64,000 nt of DNA, from NCBI GenBank assembly GCA_019637095.1, contig JAHBWG010000009.1, forward strand, positions 1 to 64,000. The letters are read 5' to 3'. Source of the DNA: Sandaracinaceae bacterium. GTDB taxonomy: Bacteria; Myxococcota_A; Polyangia; Polyangiales; Sandaracinaceae. The notes beneath the pieces were generated by a model that saw only the letters and a program-made list of their open reading frames with translations, made no database searches and had not been told where the DNA came from. The translations under genes and the position numbers were made by a program. Numbering within the stretch: position 1 is the first letter of the stretch; each line of letters opens with the position of its first letter. Shown here piece by piece: positions 31,759 through 40,427 of the stretch.

Positions 31759-34190
31759 GGCTCGGCCCCGGGCGCGTCGTCCTCGTCCTCGCCGCCGCCG
31801 AGCTGCTCCATGAGGAAGTCCTCGGGCGCGACGACGTCGGGCGGGCTCGCCTGCTCGACGGGCACCGTCCCCTCGAGGAACACCTCCTCGATCGCGTTCG
31901 TCTGGCCCTCGTAGGCGAGCCGCCCGCTCACCGGATCGATCCGCGCGCTCGTCACGCCGCTCGGCATCGCGAACGGCGTCGCCGGCCGGCGCCGGTGCGC
32001 GGCCTCGGCGATCTCCATCCAGATCGGCAGCGCGCTCGCGGCGCCGCCCTCGCGGCGGCCGAGCGGGCGGCGGTCGTCGTAGCCGACCCACACGCCGAGC
32101 GCGCGCTCCGCGGAGTAGCCGACGAACCACGCGTCGCGCGCGTCGTTGCTCGTACCCGTCTTGCCGGCGAGCGGCCGGCGCAGCGAGCGCGCGCGCCGCG
32201 CGGTGCCCGTCTCGATCACGCTCGTCAGCATGCTCGTGAGCACGTACGCCTCCGCCGGGCTCATCGCCTGCCGCGGCTCGGCGCGCGGCGGCAGCGTCAC
32301 GTCGCCGTCGGGGCCCTCGATCCGCGTGATGATCCGCCACGGCTCCCAGCGCCCGCCCGCCGCGAAGGTCGCGTACGCGTTGGTGAGCTCGATCGGCCGC
32401 ACGTCGCTCGCGCCGAGCGCGAGCGCGAGCGTGGGCTCGAGCTCGGTCTCGATCCCGACGCTGCGCGCGAAGGTCACGACCTCGGCCGGCGTCACGTCCT
32501 CCATCACGCGCACCGCGACCTGGTTGACCGACTGCGCGAGCGCGTCGCGCAGGCGCAGCTCGCCGCGGAAGCTCCACGTCTCGAAGTTGCTCGGCCGCCA
32601 GTCCTCGTAGACGCCCGGCGCGTCGATCACGATCGTGGCCGGCGTGTAGCGCCGGGCGCGCAGCCCCACCGCGTAGACGAACGGCTTGAACGTCGAGCCC
32701 GGCTGCCGCACCGCCTGCGTCGCGCGGTCGAAGCCCGGCTCCGCGTCGTAGCCGCCGACGAGCGCGAGCACGTCGCGCGTGCGCACGTCGAGCACGATCG
32801 CGGCGCCCTCGGGCCCGAGCTCGATCCGGCCGAGCGCGCGCGCGTCCTCGGCCGCGCCGAGCTGCTGGATCGAGATGCGCACCCGCGCGCCCGCCTCGAC
32901 GGCGCGGCTCGCGGAGAGCCCGTCGGGGTTCCAGCGCGCGAGGTCCTCGAGCCGCGCCGCGACCTCGTGGCCGCCCGCGTCGCAGACGATCGTCCGCGAC
33001 TCGTCGTCCGCGCTCAGCACGGTCGCGTCGTACGTCCGGCCGACGCGCAGCGCGTCGACGGCGGCGAGCGGCGGCGGGCGGCGCGGCGCGCGGAGCGGCA
33101 GCCGGGTCCGCTGTCGCTCGTCGATGGCTCGCAAGCCGTGTTGCAGGGCGGTGCGCGCGGCGACCTGCAGGTCGTGGTCGAGCGTCGTGTGGATGGTGTA
33201 GCCCCCGCGGTCGGCCGCCTCGTCGCCGACCAGCGCGCGCAGCTGCCGACGCGCGTAGGCGAGCACCTCCGGCGCCGGCTGATCGCGGTCCGGCAGCGGC
33301 ACGATCGTGATCTCCGCCTCGGCCGCCGCCGCGATCTCCTCCGCGCTCAGGTCCGGCCAGTGCGACGCGCGCTTGCGCTCGAGCTGCGCGAGCACGAACG
33401 CCTGGCGGCGCCGCGCGGCCTCGAGGTGCGTGCGCGGCGAGAGGTGCGTCGGCGACTGCGGGATCCCCGCGAGCAGCGAGGCCTCCGCGAGCGTGAGCTC
33501 CTCGACGTCCTTGCCGAAGTAGAAGCGCGAGGCCTCCTGCACGCCGTAGCGCCCGTGCCCGAAGTTCACGTGGTTCAGGTACAGCTCGAGGATCTCGTCC
33601 TTCTCGAGCTCCTGCTCGAGCCGGCGCGCGAGGAGCAGCTCGCGGATCTTGCGCTGGAACGAGCGCTCGGGGCCGAGCACGAGGTTCTTGATCACCTGCT
33701 GGGTGATCGTGCTCGTGCCGCGGAAGTCGCCGCCGCGGGCGAGGCCGCGGGCGACCGCGCGCACCAGGCCCGGGTAGTCGAGGCCCTGGTGCCGGTAGAA
33801 GTCGGCGTCCTCCGCGGCGAGCACGCTGAGCACGAGGACGCGGGGCACGCGCGCGAGCGGCACCACGGTGCGCCGCTCCTGCCAGCTCTCGCCGAGCACC
33901 GCGCCGCCGCGATCGACGACGCGCGTGACCTGCGGCGGGCGATGCTCGCGCAGCCGCTCGACCTCCGGCAGATCGCGCCCGTAGTACCAGAACACGCCGG
34001 CGATCCCGAGCACGCCCGCGAGGACGAGCAGGAGCAGCGCGCCGGTGATGCGGCGCACCCACCGCCACGCGCGCGAGCCCGCGGGCTGCGTGCGCTCGGT
34101 GCGCGAGCGGCCGGCCGGCACCCCGCGCGGCCCGGTGGGTCGAGTCGTCTCGGGGTCCTCGCGGACCCGCCGTCGTCGCGCCGTGGCCAT
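31755..34190 (-). CDS. Class A penicillin-binding protein (PBP1a-type)
   Basis: An 811-residue bifunctional peptidoglycan synthase. A short basic cytoplasmic tail and one membrane helix (about 47-70) precede the GT51 transglycosylase (AAEDADFYRHQG about 125, RGTSTITQQVIKN about 155). A linker domain follows, then the transpeptidase with SxxK in GSTFKPFVYA (about 497), SVN in AQSVNQVA, and KTGTSN (about 676). The C-terminus is acidic. It polymerises glycan strands and cross-links peptides in the periplasm. First gene of the operon 34190-26374. A TAGGTT hexamer 11 nt before ATG, with TTGCGG 16 bp further up, is a plausible promoter. Confidence 0.94.
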   Translation of the reverse strand: MATARRRRVREDPETTRPTGPRGVPAGRSRTERTQPAGSRAWRWVRRITGALLLLVLAGVLGIAGVFWYYGRDLPEVERLREHRPPQVTRVVDRGGAVLGESWQERRTVVPLARVPRVLVLSVLAAEDADFYRHQGLDYPGLVRAVARGLARGGDFRGTSTITQQVIKNLVLGPERSFQRKIRELLLARRLEQELEKDEILELYLNHVNFGHGRYGVQEASRFYFGKDVEELTLAEASLLAGIPQSPTHLSPRTHLEAARRRQAFVLAQLERKRASHWPDLSAEEIAAAAEAEITIVPLPDRDQPAPEVLAYARRQLRALVGDEAADRGGYTIHTTLDHDLQVAARTALQHGLRAIDERQRTRLPLRAPRRPPPLAAVDALRVGRTYDATVLSADDESRTIVCDAGGHEVAARLEDLARWNPDGLSASRAVEAGARVRISIQQLGAAEDARALGRIELGPEGAAIVLDVRTRDVLALVGGYDAEPGFDRATQAVRQPGSTFKPFVYAVGLRARRYTPATIVIDAPGVYEDWRPSNFETWSFRGELRLRDALAQSVNQVAVRVMEDVTPAEVVTFARSVGIETELEPTLALALGASDVRPIELTNAYATFAAGGRWEPWRIITRIEGPDGDVTLPPRAEPRQAMSPAEAYVLTSMLTSVIETGTARRARSLRRPLAGKTGTSNDARDAWFVGYSAERALGVWVGYDDRRPLGRREGGAASALPIWMEIAEAAHRRRPATPFAMPSGVTSARIDPVSGRLAYEGQTNAIEEVFLEGTVPVEQASPPDVVAPEDFLMEQLGGGEDEDDAPGAEP

Positions 34191-34201
34191 CGCGCGCCCG
34201 G

Positions 34202-34229
34202 AACCTACCGCTGCTCCGTCGGACCGCAA
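34202..34229 (-). promoter_or_regulatory. Candidate promoter of the PBP operon
   Basis: On the minus strand, TTGCGG (-35) and TAGGTT (-10, 34202-34207) are separated by 16 bp, with 11 nt to ATG 34190. Confidence 0.4.
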
Positions 34230-34281
34230 AGCGAGCGCATCGAAGACGCGCCGGCGCGCCCGGCGCATTCCCGCGCGGGCC

Positions 34282-34758
34282 TCATCGCTCGAGGAACCTG
34301 GCGGTGAGCTCCGCGAGCTCCGCCGCGTCCCACGGCTCGGGCCCCGTCTGCGCGAGGTTGCGCGTGAGCCACGCCGCGGCGGGCTCGATCGCGGCGAACA
34401 CCCGCGTCGGGTTCGGCGGCCGTCCGAGCAGGACCATCGTCCCGAGGAAGCCGCGCACCGCGCTGCCGAGCAGCCCGCCGACGAGGATCACGTGCGCCGC
34501 GCCCGCGTCGTGGAGGCCCTCGGCGGTGTACTGGCGCGCGAGCTCGCGCACCTCGTTCGAGAAGCTCGGCGTGCCCGACACGATCAGGTTCACGAGCGCG
34601 CTCCCGCGCGGATAGCGCGCGTGGAGCGCCTGCGCGCCGACCCCGTACTGGCGCATGTGATCGGCGGTCGGCGCGTCGAACCACGCCACGAGGTGGACGT
34701 TCCTGGCGTACGCCTCCCGCAGCGTCTCGTCCTCGTAGACGAGGTGCCAGTCCGCCAT
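34282..34758 (-). CDS. Conserved-looking cytoplasmic protein, function unknown
   Basis: A 158-residue soluble protein without a signal peptide. Visible features are WHLVYEDETLREAYARNVHLVAWFDAPTA, SALVNLIVSGTPSFSNEVRELA, HVILVGGLLGSAVRGFLGTMVLLGR and IEPAAAWLTRNL. The strand-helix alternation resembles small sensory alpha/beta domains, but no family was recognised. A TATCGT hexamer ends 7 nt before ATG 34758, so the transcript is probably leaderless. It is divergent from the AraC regulator at 34863, which might control it; it lies downstream of nothing else on its strand. Confidence 0.7.
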   Translation of the reverse strand: MADWHLVYEDETLREAYARNVHLVAWFDAPTADHMRQYGVGAQALHARYPRGSALVNLIVSGTPSFSNEVRELARQYTAEGLHDAGAAHVILVGGLLGSAVRGFLGTMVLLGRPPNPTRVFAAIEPAAAWLTRNLAQTGPEPWDAAELAELTARFLER

Positions 34759-34765
34759 CTCTGGG

Positions 34766-34771
34766 ACGATA
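34766..34771 (-). promoter_or_regulatory. -10 hexamer, leaderless type
   Basis: TATCGT on the minus strand, 7 nt before ATG 34758. Confidence 0.55.
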
Positions 34772-34862
34772 GTCGGTCGACGACCGCGACGTCATCGGAG
34801 AATCGGTGCGCTCGTCGCGAGGCGTCGACGCGAGCGCGCCCACGTGCCATCGCTCGTGCGCG

Positions 34863-35882
34863 ATGAGCCGCGCGCCCACCATCTCAGCGACCGCCGTCGT
34901 GCTCGCCCTGCGGGCCGCCGGGCTCGAGGGGCCCGCGGCGGCGAGCGCGCTCCACGCGGTGGGGATCCCGGCGGCCGTCCTCGACGACCCCGAGGCGGAG
35001 GTGCCCTTCGCCAGCCACGCCGCGCTGCTCGAGCACCTCGCGGGCGTGGTCGGCGATCCCTCGTTCGGCCTGCGCGCAGGGCTCGGCGCGGCGCCCGCGG
35101 AGCTCGGCGCGGTCGGCTACGTGCTCACGATGTCCCGCGACGTCGAGGCGGCGGTGGGCAACCTCGTCCGCTTCTTCGCGATCCACCAGGAGGGCGCCGA
35201 CCTCTTCGTCGCGGACGACGGCGAGGTGCAGCGCCTCGGCTACCGCGTGCGAGACCCGGCGATCGCCCCCCGCCGCCAGGACGCGGAGCACACGATCGGG
35301 CTCGCCGTCGCGGCGTTCCGGGTCCTGCTCGGCCCCGACTGGCGGCCCGAGGCGGTGTGGTTCGAGCACGCCGCGCACGCCGACGTCTCCACGCCGCGCG
35401 CGCTCCTCGGGGTCACGCCGTCTCATGGGCGCCCGTACAACGCGATCGCGTTCCCTCGCGCGCTGCTCGCGCACCCGCTGCCGAGCCACGATCCGAGCTT
35501 GCTCAACATCCTCGAGCGCCACGCCGCCGGCCTGCTCGCCGAGCGCAGCCACGCCGACTCGTGGGCGGCCAAGGTCCGCGCCGAGATCGCCCTGCGCCTG
35601 CGCGACGGAGCGCCGAGCGCGGCCGAGGTGGGGCGCGCGCTCGGCGCGAGCGCCTCGACCCTCGGCCGGCGGCTGCGCGAGGAGAAGACGAGCTTCGCAG
35701 CGGAGCTCACCGCGGTCCGCCGCGCGCTCGCCGAGCGGTACCTGTCCGATCCCACGCTCTCGCTCACCGAGATCGCGTTCCTGCTCGGCTTCTCGGAGGC
35801 GAGCGCGTTCACGCGCGCGTTCGGGCGCTGGACCCAGACGACCCCCAAGGCGTTCCGGCGCGCCGCGCTCGCGCGCCGCTGA
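34863..35882 (+). CDS. AraC-family transcriptional regulator with PF12625-type N-terminal domain
   Basis: A 339-residue regulator of the same subgroup as the one at 2149. Its N-terminal ligand domain has GIPAAVLDDPEAEVPF, FGLRAGLGAAPAELGAVGYV and LVRFFAIHQEG. The C-terminal double helix-turn-helix shows GRALGASASTLGRRLREE and TEIAFLLGFSEASAFTRAFGRW, ending TPKAFRRAA. ATG 34863 is preferred because it gives the usual N-terminus for this group; an in-frame start at 34806 would add a basic stretch with no family match. It is divergent from the 158-residue protein, a common arrangement for a regulator and its target. Confidence 0.9.
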   Translation: MSRAPTISATAVVLALRAAGLEGPAAASALHAVGIPAAVLDDPEAEVPFASHAALLEHLAGVVGDPSFGLRAGLGAAPAELGAVGYVLTMSRDVEAAVGNLVRFFAIHQEGADLFVADDGEVQRLGYRVRDPAIAPRRQDAEHTIGLAVAAFRVLLGPDWRPEAVWFEHAAHADVSTPRALLGVTPSHGRPYNAIAFPRALLAHPLPSHDPSLLNILERHAAGLLAERSHADSWAAKVRAEIALRLRDGAPSAAEVGRALGASASTLGRRLREEKTSFAAELTAVRRALAERYLSDPTLSLTEIAFLLGFSEASAFTRAFGRWTQTTPKAFRRAALARR

Positions 35883-36057
35883 GCGCTCGAGGGGCTCCGC
35901 CGATGGCGGCCCCTCGAGGACCGGCTCGACCGCGTAGGCGCTCCGCTCTTCGAGCTCGTCGAGGACGACGCGGCGGTCGCGGTCAAGACTCTGCTCGCGC
36001 GGGTCAAGAACCGCCGGCGGCGGGGCGCTATCTCGAGTGCCCTCGGAGGGTCTCGCC

Positions 36058-37659
36058 GTGCTCGCCTCGTCTCGCCTCTTGCTCACGTCGAGTCTGCTCG
36101 TCTTCGCTGCCGGATGCACCGACGGACGCGCCACGTGTATCCCGGGTCGCCTCGGCTGCGAGTGCGCGCCCGCCGGCTGTGGAGCGGGCCTCGCTTGCGT
36201 CGATGGTCTCTGCGCCTACGACGACGAGCTCCCCTGCGGCGGCGTGTGCGCGCCGGACGAGGTCTGCTCGCTCGACGCGTGCGTGCGGTTGCCCGCGACC
36301 TGTCCCTGCCCGCTCGAGTCGTACTGCCACTTCGACACCAACACGTGCCGCGCCGGGTGCACCCTGGACGACGACTGCGCGCCGGGACGGATCTGCGAGG
36401 CCTCGCGCGCGTTGTGCCGCGCCGGCTGTCGCGACGACGCGGACTGCGCGGCCGGCTCGATCTGCGAGGCGACGCGGTGCGCGGTCGGTTGCCGCGGCGA
36501 CGGTGACTGCGGCGCGGGCTCGATCTGCGAGGACGGACAGTGCCGCGCCGGCTGCCGCTCGAGCGAGGCGTGCGGCGCGGGCGAAGCGTGCGTCGACGGA
36601 TCGTGCTTGCGCGGCTGCGCCTCGAGCGCGGCGTGCCCGGAGCGCGGGAGCGTCTGCGACCGCGGCGTGTGCCGATGCCCGCGCGGCCAGACCGTCTGCG
36701 GGGGTGCGTGCGTCGCGATCGACACCGTCGAGCGGTGCGGCGCCTGCGACCGGAGCTGCGGGCCGGGAGAGTCGTGCGAGGCGGGCCGGTGCACGTGCCC
36801 GCCCGGCGAGTGCGACGTCCAGCTCCTCGTCGAGGGCGGCCCGTCCGTACGTCACCTCGTGGTCCACGACGGCCTGGTCGACTACCTGCTCGCGGGCACG
36901 ATCTACCGCATCGCCGCGGATGGATCGTCGCCGCCCCGCGCGCTGCTCGATGGCGTCACGTCGTTCGACGTCGGCCCGACGTCCGTGCTCGCCGCCATCC
37001 GGAACCGGGACCTCGTCGTGCTCGAGGACGGCGCGCCCCGCGTCGTGCGCGCGAGCGTCACGCACCCGGACTCCGGCACCGGGACCGTCCGCGTCGGCGA
37101 GCAGTGGGCGGTCGTGTCTTTGCCCCCCCAGCGCGTGGCGCCCGTGGTCGCCTACTCCCTCGACGGGCGCACCTCGTACCAGCTCTCGCAGCACGCAGGG
37201 AGCATCGGCGTGATCCGCGGGGCGGACACCGTCTACTACCTCCAGGGCACCAGCGAGCCCTCCGACGTGCGCGGCGGCTTGCAGGCGTGGGAGGCCCGCG
37301 AGAGCCCGCCGCGGCTCTCGAACCTCGGGGATCTACCGGTCGGAACGGCGCGCGACCTCCCGCTCATCGTGAGCTCGTTCGCGTACGTCGGCGTCGTCGC
37401 CGGCACCTACCGCATGGCGCGCCATGGCTCCTCGAGGACGACCATCCGCGCGAGCCTGCGCGCCGCCGCCGCGGACTCGAGCGGCCTCGTGTGGGTGAGC
37501 GAGCGCGGCATCGAGCACGTGCCGGTGGCCAGCACCGAGAGCACGCTCCTCTACCCGTGGACCGCGTCGATCGCGCAGGTCGCGCTCGACCAGGACGGCT
37601 TCGTCTACTGGCTCGAGCCGAGCACCGGGCGGATCTGGCGCCGGCGGCTACCGCGCTGA
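36058..37659 (+). CDS. Cys-rich repeat lipoprotein with C-terminal propeller-like domain
   Basis: A 533-residue surface lipoprotein. The signal peptide ends in the lipobox VFAAGC (about 19). Residues about 25-250 hold some 45 Cys in tandem modules of the form C..GC..D.DC..G.ICE (e.g. GCRDDADCAAGSICE, GCRGDGDCGAGSICE), probably disulfide knots. The rest (about 255-533) is strand-rich with recurring V..DG..Y motifs, suggesting a beta-propeller like those of other myxobacterial lipoproteins. GTG 36058 is chosen to give a clean signal peptide; GTG 36037 is an in-frame alternative. The role is unknown, probably adhesion or surface display. Confidence 0.75.
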   Translation: MLASSRLLLTSSLLVFAAGCTDGRATCIPGRLGCECAPAGCGAGLACVDGLCAYDDELPCGGVCAPDEVCSLDACVRLPATCPCPLESYCHFDTNTCRAGCTLDDDCAPGRICEASRALCRAGCRDDADCAAGSICEATRCAVGCRGDGDCGAGSICEDGQCRAGCRSSEACGAGEACVDGSCLRGCASSAACPERGSVCDRGVCRCPRGQTVCGGACVAIDTVERCGACDRSCGPGESCEAGRCTCPPGECDVQLLVEGGPSVRHLVVHDGLVDYLLAGTIYRIAADGSSPPRALLDGVTSFDVGPTSVLAAIRNRDLVVLEDGAPRVVRASVTHPDSGTGTVRVGEQWAVVSLPPQRVAPVVAYSLDGRTSYQLSQHAGSIGVIRGADTVYYLQGTSEPSDVRGGLQAWEARESPPRLSNLGDLPVGTARDLPLIVSSFAYVGVVAGTYRMARHGSSRTTIRASLRAAAADSSGLVWVSERGIEHVPVASTESTLLYPWTASIAQVALDQDGFVYWLEPSTGRIWRRRLPR

Positions 37660-37674
37660 GGCCCCCGGTCGCGC

Positions 37675-37680
37675 TACGCT
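37675..37680 (+). promoter_or_regulatory. -10 hexamer, leaderless type
   Basis: TACGCT ends 7 nt before GTG 37688; no SD is seen. Confidence 0.55.
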
Positions 37681-37687
37681 CCCCCTC

Positions 37688-38554
37688 GTGCCGACCCTCG
37701 ACGAGCTGCGCCTCTTCGCGAAGTACCACCTCGTCCGCCGCCCCGGCGACGGGCCCGAGCCGGAGACCGAGCTCGGCGTCGTCTCGCTCGGTTACGACGC
37801 CGACGCCTACGTCGCGCAGCTCCGCGGCTACGCGGATCGCTTCGAGGTCACCACGCTCGCCGAGCTCGAGCACGCGGGCCGCAGCTATCCGGTGCTGTCC
37901 GTGCGCGTCCCCGCGGAGGTCGCGAGGAAGCGGCTCCTCGTCCTGGCTGGCGTGCACGGCAACGAGCACGCGGGGTTGCTCGCCGTGCCCGATCTGCTCG
38001 ACGCGCTCGCGACGGATCGCCCGCGCGACGTGGAGCTCGTGTTCGTCACGCCGGTGAACCCGATCGGCGCCGCGCACCTCTCGCGCTACGACGGCGGCGG
38101 CTACGACGTGAACCGCGACTTCGTGCGCTTCGAGACGCCGGAGGCCCGCGTCGTGCGCGACGTCGTCGACGCGGCGCGGCCGGACTTCGCGATCGCGCTC
38201 CACGAGGGGCCGCAGGACGCGAGCTTCATGTTCACCAACCCGAGCGTCCCGCGCGCGCTCGCCGAGCGCGTGCTGGCCGCGATCGAGGCGGGCGGGACGC
38301 GCCTCGCGACGACCGACTACTTCGGCAAGACGCTCTCGCCTCCCGGGCTCGCGCCGGTCGGCAGGGCGGGCAAGCTCGTCAACGCGCTCTGGGCGAGCAC
38401 CCTCGGCATGATGGCGAGCGGCGAGTGGTTCGACCGCCGCGGCGTGCCCGAGATCACGTTCGAGAGCAGCTGGCGACTGCCGAGCCGCGACGCGCGCGTG
38501 CGCGGCCACGTCGACCTCGTGCTCGCCGTCGCGCGCGAGCTGTCCGACGTCTGA
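37688..38554 (+). CDS. M14-type zinc deacylase/carboxypeptidase (AstE/aspartoacylase-like)
   Basis: A 288-residue soluble protein. Zinc ligands are visible in GVHGNEHAG (His and Glu, about residues 89-97) and in FAIALHEGP (His about 176); PVNPIGAAHLSRY and YDVNRDFVRF (about 118-145) contain the substrate Arg/Asn region. The C-terminal ITFESSWRLPSR supplies the likely catalytic Glu. The fold and motif order fit succinylglutamate desuccinylase/aspartoacylase or zinc carboxypeptidases of family M14. The substrate cannot be told. The gene has its own leaderless-type promoter just after the Cys-rich lipoprotein gene. Confidence 0.82.
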   Translation: MPTLDELRLFAKYHLVRRPGDGPEPETELGVVSLGYDADAYVAQLRGYADRFEVTTLAELEHAGRSYPVLSVRVPAEVARKRLLVLAGVHGNEHAGLLAVPDLLDALATDRPRDVELVFVTPVNPIGAAHLSRYDGGGYDVNRDFVRFETPEARVVRDVVDAARPDFAIALHEGPQDASFMFTNPSVPRALAERVLAAIEAGGTRLATTDYFGKTLSPPGLAPVGRAGKLVNALWASTLGMMASGEWFDRRGVPEITFESSWRLPSRDARVRGHVDLVLAVARELSDV

Positions 38555-38589
38555 CCTCGCGCGCAGGGCGCGGCGGCGCGTGCGCCACC

Positions 38590-39324
38590 TCAGCGCCGGC
38601 GGATGAACGTCACCGCCGCCTCGCCGGGGACCGCGCCCGCCTCGCACGTCTGGAAGAACACCACGCGGGGCGCGGTCACGTTCGTCACGCTCCAGCCGTC
38701 GACGAGCGCGGTGGCGCGCGGCGCGATCGCCACGCTCCCCGCGACGATCGCGTGCTCGAACCAGGCGTAGCCGCCGAAGCCGCACTCGCAGAGCGAGCCG
38801 CCGCCGCGATTACACGACGCGACGCCGTACGCGAGCGGCAGCGGCGCGTCGGCGACCTCGGTCGCGTACCACGGAAAGCGCACGCGCAGCGCGGTCGACG
38901 AGGCTCCCTCGACGCGCTCCCAGCCTTCGTAGGAGGAGCCGCCGACCTCGAGCACGACCTCCTCCCCGAGCTCGAAGTAGTCCGCCGGGTCCGGACCCAG
39001 CCACGGGAGCGCGACCGCTCCCGTCGCGGTGCTCAGCCCGATCGAGGTGAGTGTCAGCCGCGTGATCGTCGCCTGAGCGCGCGGCGCGCCGGTGGGCGCG
39101 AGATCCCAGTCGCGCGGCGCGCCCGTGACGCCGTCGGCGCAGAACGGCACGGAGGGTGGGTCGGGATGGCGCGTCTGCCCGCGACCTCGGCAGAGATCCC
39201 AGCCGCCGCCGTCGATCTCGGGCGCGGTCGAGCCGGCGTCCGCGGGGCGCCCCTCCGGTGGGCGGGTGGTGTCGCAGCCGCCGAGGAGGAGCGCGAGGAG
39301 CGCGAGGCGAAGCGAGGTGGTCAT
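38590..39324 (-). CDS. Lipoprotein, function unknown
   Basis: A 244-residue lipoprotein. The leader ALLALLLGGC places the lipid Cys at about 17, followed by a Pro/Asp-rich linker. The mature part has scattered Cys (WDLCRGRG, VPFCADG, SCNRGGGSLCECGFGG) and strand-rich segments (ATITRLTLTSIGL, YFELGEEVVLEVGGSSYEGW). No family was recognised. ATG 39324 is preferred to an upstream in-frame start at 39396 because it directly begins the signal peptide. It is convergent with the M14-type gene (35-bp gap) and divergent from a small lipoprotein-like frame. Confidence 0.7.
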   Translation of the reverse strand: MTTSLRLALLALLLGGCDTTRPPEGRPADAGSTAPEIDGGGWDLCRGRGQTRHPDPPSVPFCADGVTGAPRDWDLAPTGAPRAQATITRLTLTSIGLSTATGAVALPWLGPDPADYFELGEEVVLEVGGSSYEGWERVEGASSTALRVRFPWYATEVADAPLPLAYGVASCNRGGGSLCECGFGGYAWFEHAIVAGSVAIAPRATALVDGWSVTNVTAPRVVFFQTCEAGAVPGEAAVTFIRRR

Positions 39325-39415
39325 GCGCACCGAGGACGCAACCCACGGGCCACCGGGCACGCGACTTCGAACGGGGACGGGGACCCGGAAGGTCACGCCC
39401 TGACCGCGGGTCGGG

Positions 39416-39421
39416 TAGAGC
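39416..39421 (+). promoter_or_regulatory. Possible -10 hexamer, leaderless type
   Basis: TAGAGC ends 7 nt before ATG 39429. It lacks the final T of the TANNNT pattern. Confidence 0.35.
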
Positions 39422-39428
39422 GAGGGTC

Positions 39429-39674
39429 ATGCGTCATCCGCTCGCGCGCTGCGCCTTCGCCGCCGCGCTCGCCGTCCCCTCGCTCGCGCTCGCGGGGGGC
39501 TGCCCCGACGCCGAATGCGAGGAGGCGGCGCGGCCTTCACGAGCCGCGCTCCGTCGAACGGGCAGCAATGCCGCCCATGATCCCGGCGTAGCCGCCGGGC
39601 GGCGAGCGCGCGGGGCTCATGGTGAACCGGATCGTCACGCACCAGTGCCAACAAAAACTGGGCTAGGATCGTGA
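39429..39674 (+). CDS. Short secreted peptide or truncated lipoprotein remnant
   Basis: An 81-residue frame with a convincing signal peptide (LARCAFAAALAVPSLALAGGC, split by the likely lipobox LAGGC) but a mature part of low complexity that resembles no protein (ARPSRAALRRTG onward). The promoter hexamer and leader suggest that a real gene began here; the tail looks like the result of a deletion or frameshift. It lies between a divergent lipoprotein and the TetR gene. It could also be a genuine small peptide. Confidence is low. Confidence 0.35.
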   Translation: MRHPLARCAFAAALAVPSLALAGGCPDAECEEAARPSRAALRRTGSNAAHDPGVAAGRRARGAHGEPDRHAPVPTKTGLGS

Positions 39675-39684
39675 AGAGCCGCAC

Positions 39685-39712
39685 TTGACTGACCGAACGG
39701 GTCAGCTACAAC
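39685..39712 (+). promoter_or_regulatory. Promoter of the TetR gene (-35 TTGACT, -10 TACAAC)
   Basis: TTGACT (39685-39690) and TACAAC (39707-39712) are 16 bp apart, and the -10 ends 7 nt before GTG 39720. The palindromic operator lies exactly between the two boxes. Confidence 0.65.
39689..39705. promoter_or_regulatory. TetR-type operator palindrome
   Basis: CTGACC-GAACG-GGTCAG is a perfect 6-bp inverted repeat filling the spacer of the TetR-gene promoter, where binding would block RNA polymerase. This position implies autorepression of the TetR-TauE pair and perhaps the amidohydrolase downstream. Confidence 0.7.
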
Positions 39713-39719
39713 TGGGCCC

Positions 39720-40427
39720 GTGCCTCGCAAGCGCCCCGACGATCGGTTCGATCACCTCGTCGAGGCGGCGACGCGCGCGTTCATCGTCAACGGCGGCTTC
39801 CGGCGCACGTCCATCGAGGACGTCGCGCGCGAGCTCGGCGTCGCGAAGGGCACCGTCTACCTCTACGTCGAGTCGAAGGAGGCGCTCTTCGACGTGTGCC
39901 TGCGGCGCGCGGACGCGACCACCCCGTTCCCCGTTCCTGCGCTGCCGGTGCCGACGCCCGCGCCCGAGGCGACGCTCGCGTTCGTCCGCGACCTCATCGG
40001 CGGCGCCTCGCTCTTCGGCGCGCTCGACGCGCTGCTCGCGGACGACGAGGGCCGCGACCCGCGCGACGAGCTCGCGCAGATCGTCGACGAGCTCTACCGC
40101 GCGCTCAGCGATCACCGCGTGAAGCTGCGCCTCATCAACGCCTCGGCGGCCGACCTGCCCGAGCTCGGCGCGCTCTGGTTCGGCGCCGCACGCGGCGGGC
40201 TCAACCGCCGCCTCGCCGCGTACCTCTCTCGCCGCTCGACGGCCGGCGCGCTGCGCCCGATGCCCGACCCGGCGTGCGCCGCGCGCCTCGTCACCGAGAC
40301 GGTGTACTGGTTCGCGGTGAACCGCGCGTTCGACCCCGGCCCCGATCGGCTCGACGACGAGTTCGCGCGCGAGACCGTGCGCACCGCGCTCCTGCGCACC
40401 TTCCTCCCCTGCGAGCACGCCGCGTGA
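39720..40427 (+). CDS. TetR/AcrR-family repressor
   Basis: A 235-residue regulator. The N-terminal helix-turn-helix is clear: [29 protein letters not shown], then [16 protein letters not shown] (about 10-56). The C-terminal ligand domain is helical. A perfect palindrome sits in its own promoter, so it is probably autoregulated. It overlaps the TauE/SafE gene by GTGA. The co-transcribed transporter and the deacylase downstream suggest the inducer is an organic acid or acylated amino acid, which is inference. Confidence 0.92.
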   Translation: MPRKRPDDRFDHLVEAATRAFIVNGGFRRTSIEDVARELGVAKGTVYLYVESKEALFDVCLRRADATTPFPVPALPVPTPAPEATLAFVRDLIGGASLFGALDALLADDEGRDPRDELAQIVDELYRALSDHRVKLRLINASAADLPELGALWFGAARGGLNRRLAAYLSRRSTAGALRPMPDPACAARLVTETVYWFAVNRAFDPGPDRLDDEFARETVRTALLRTFLPCEHAA

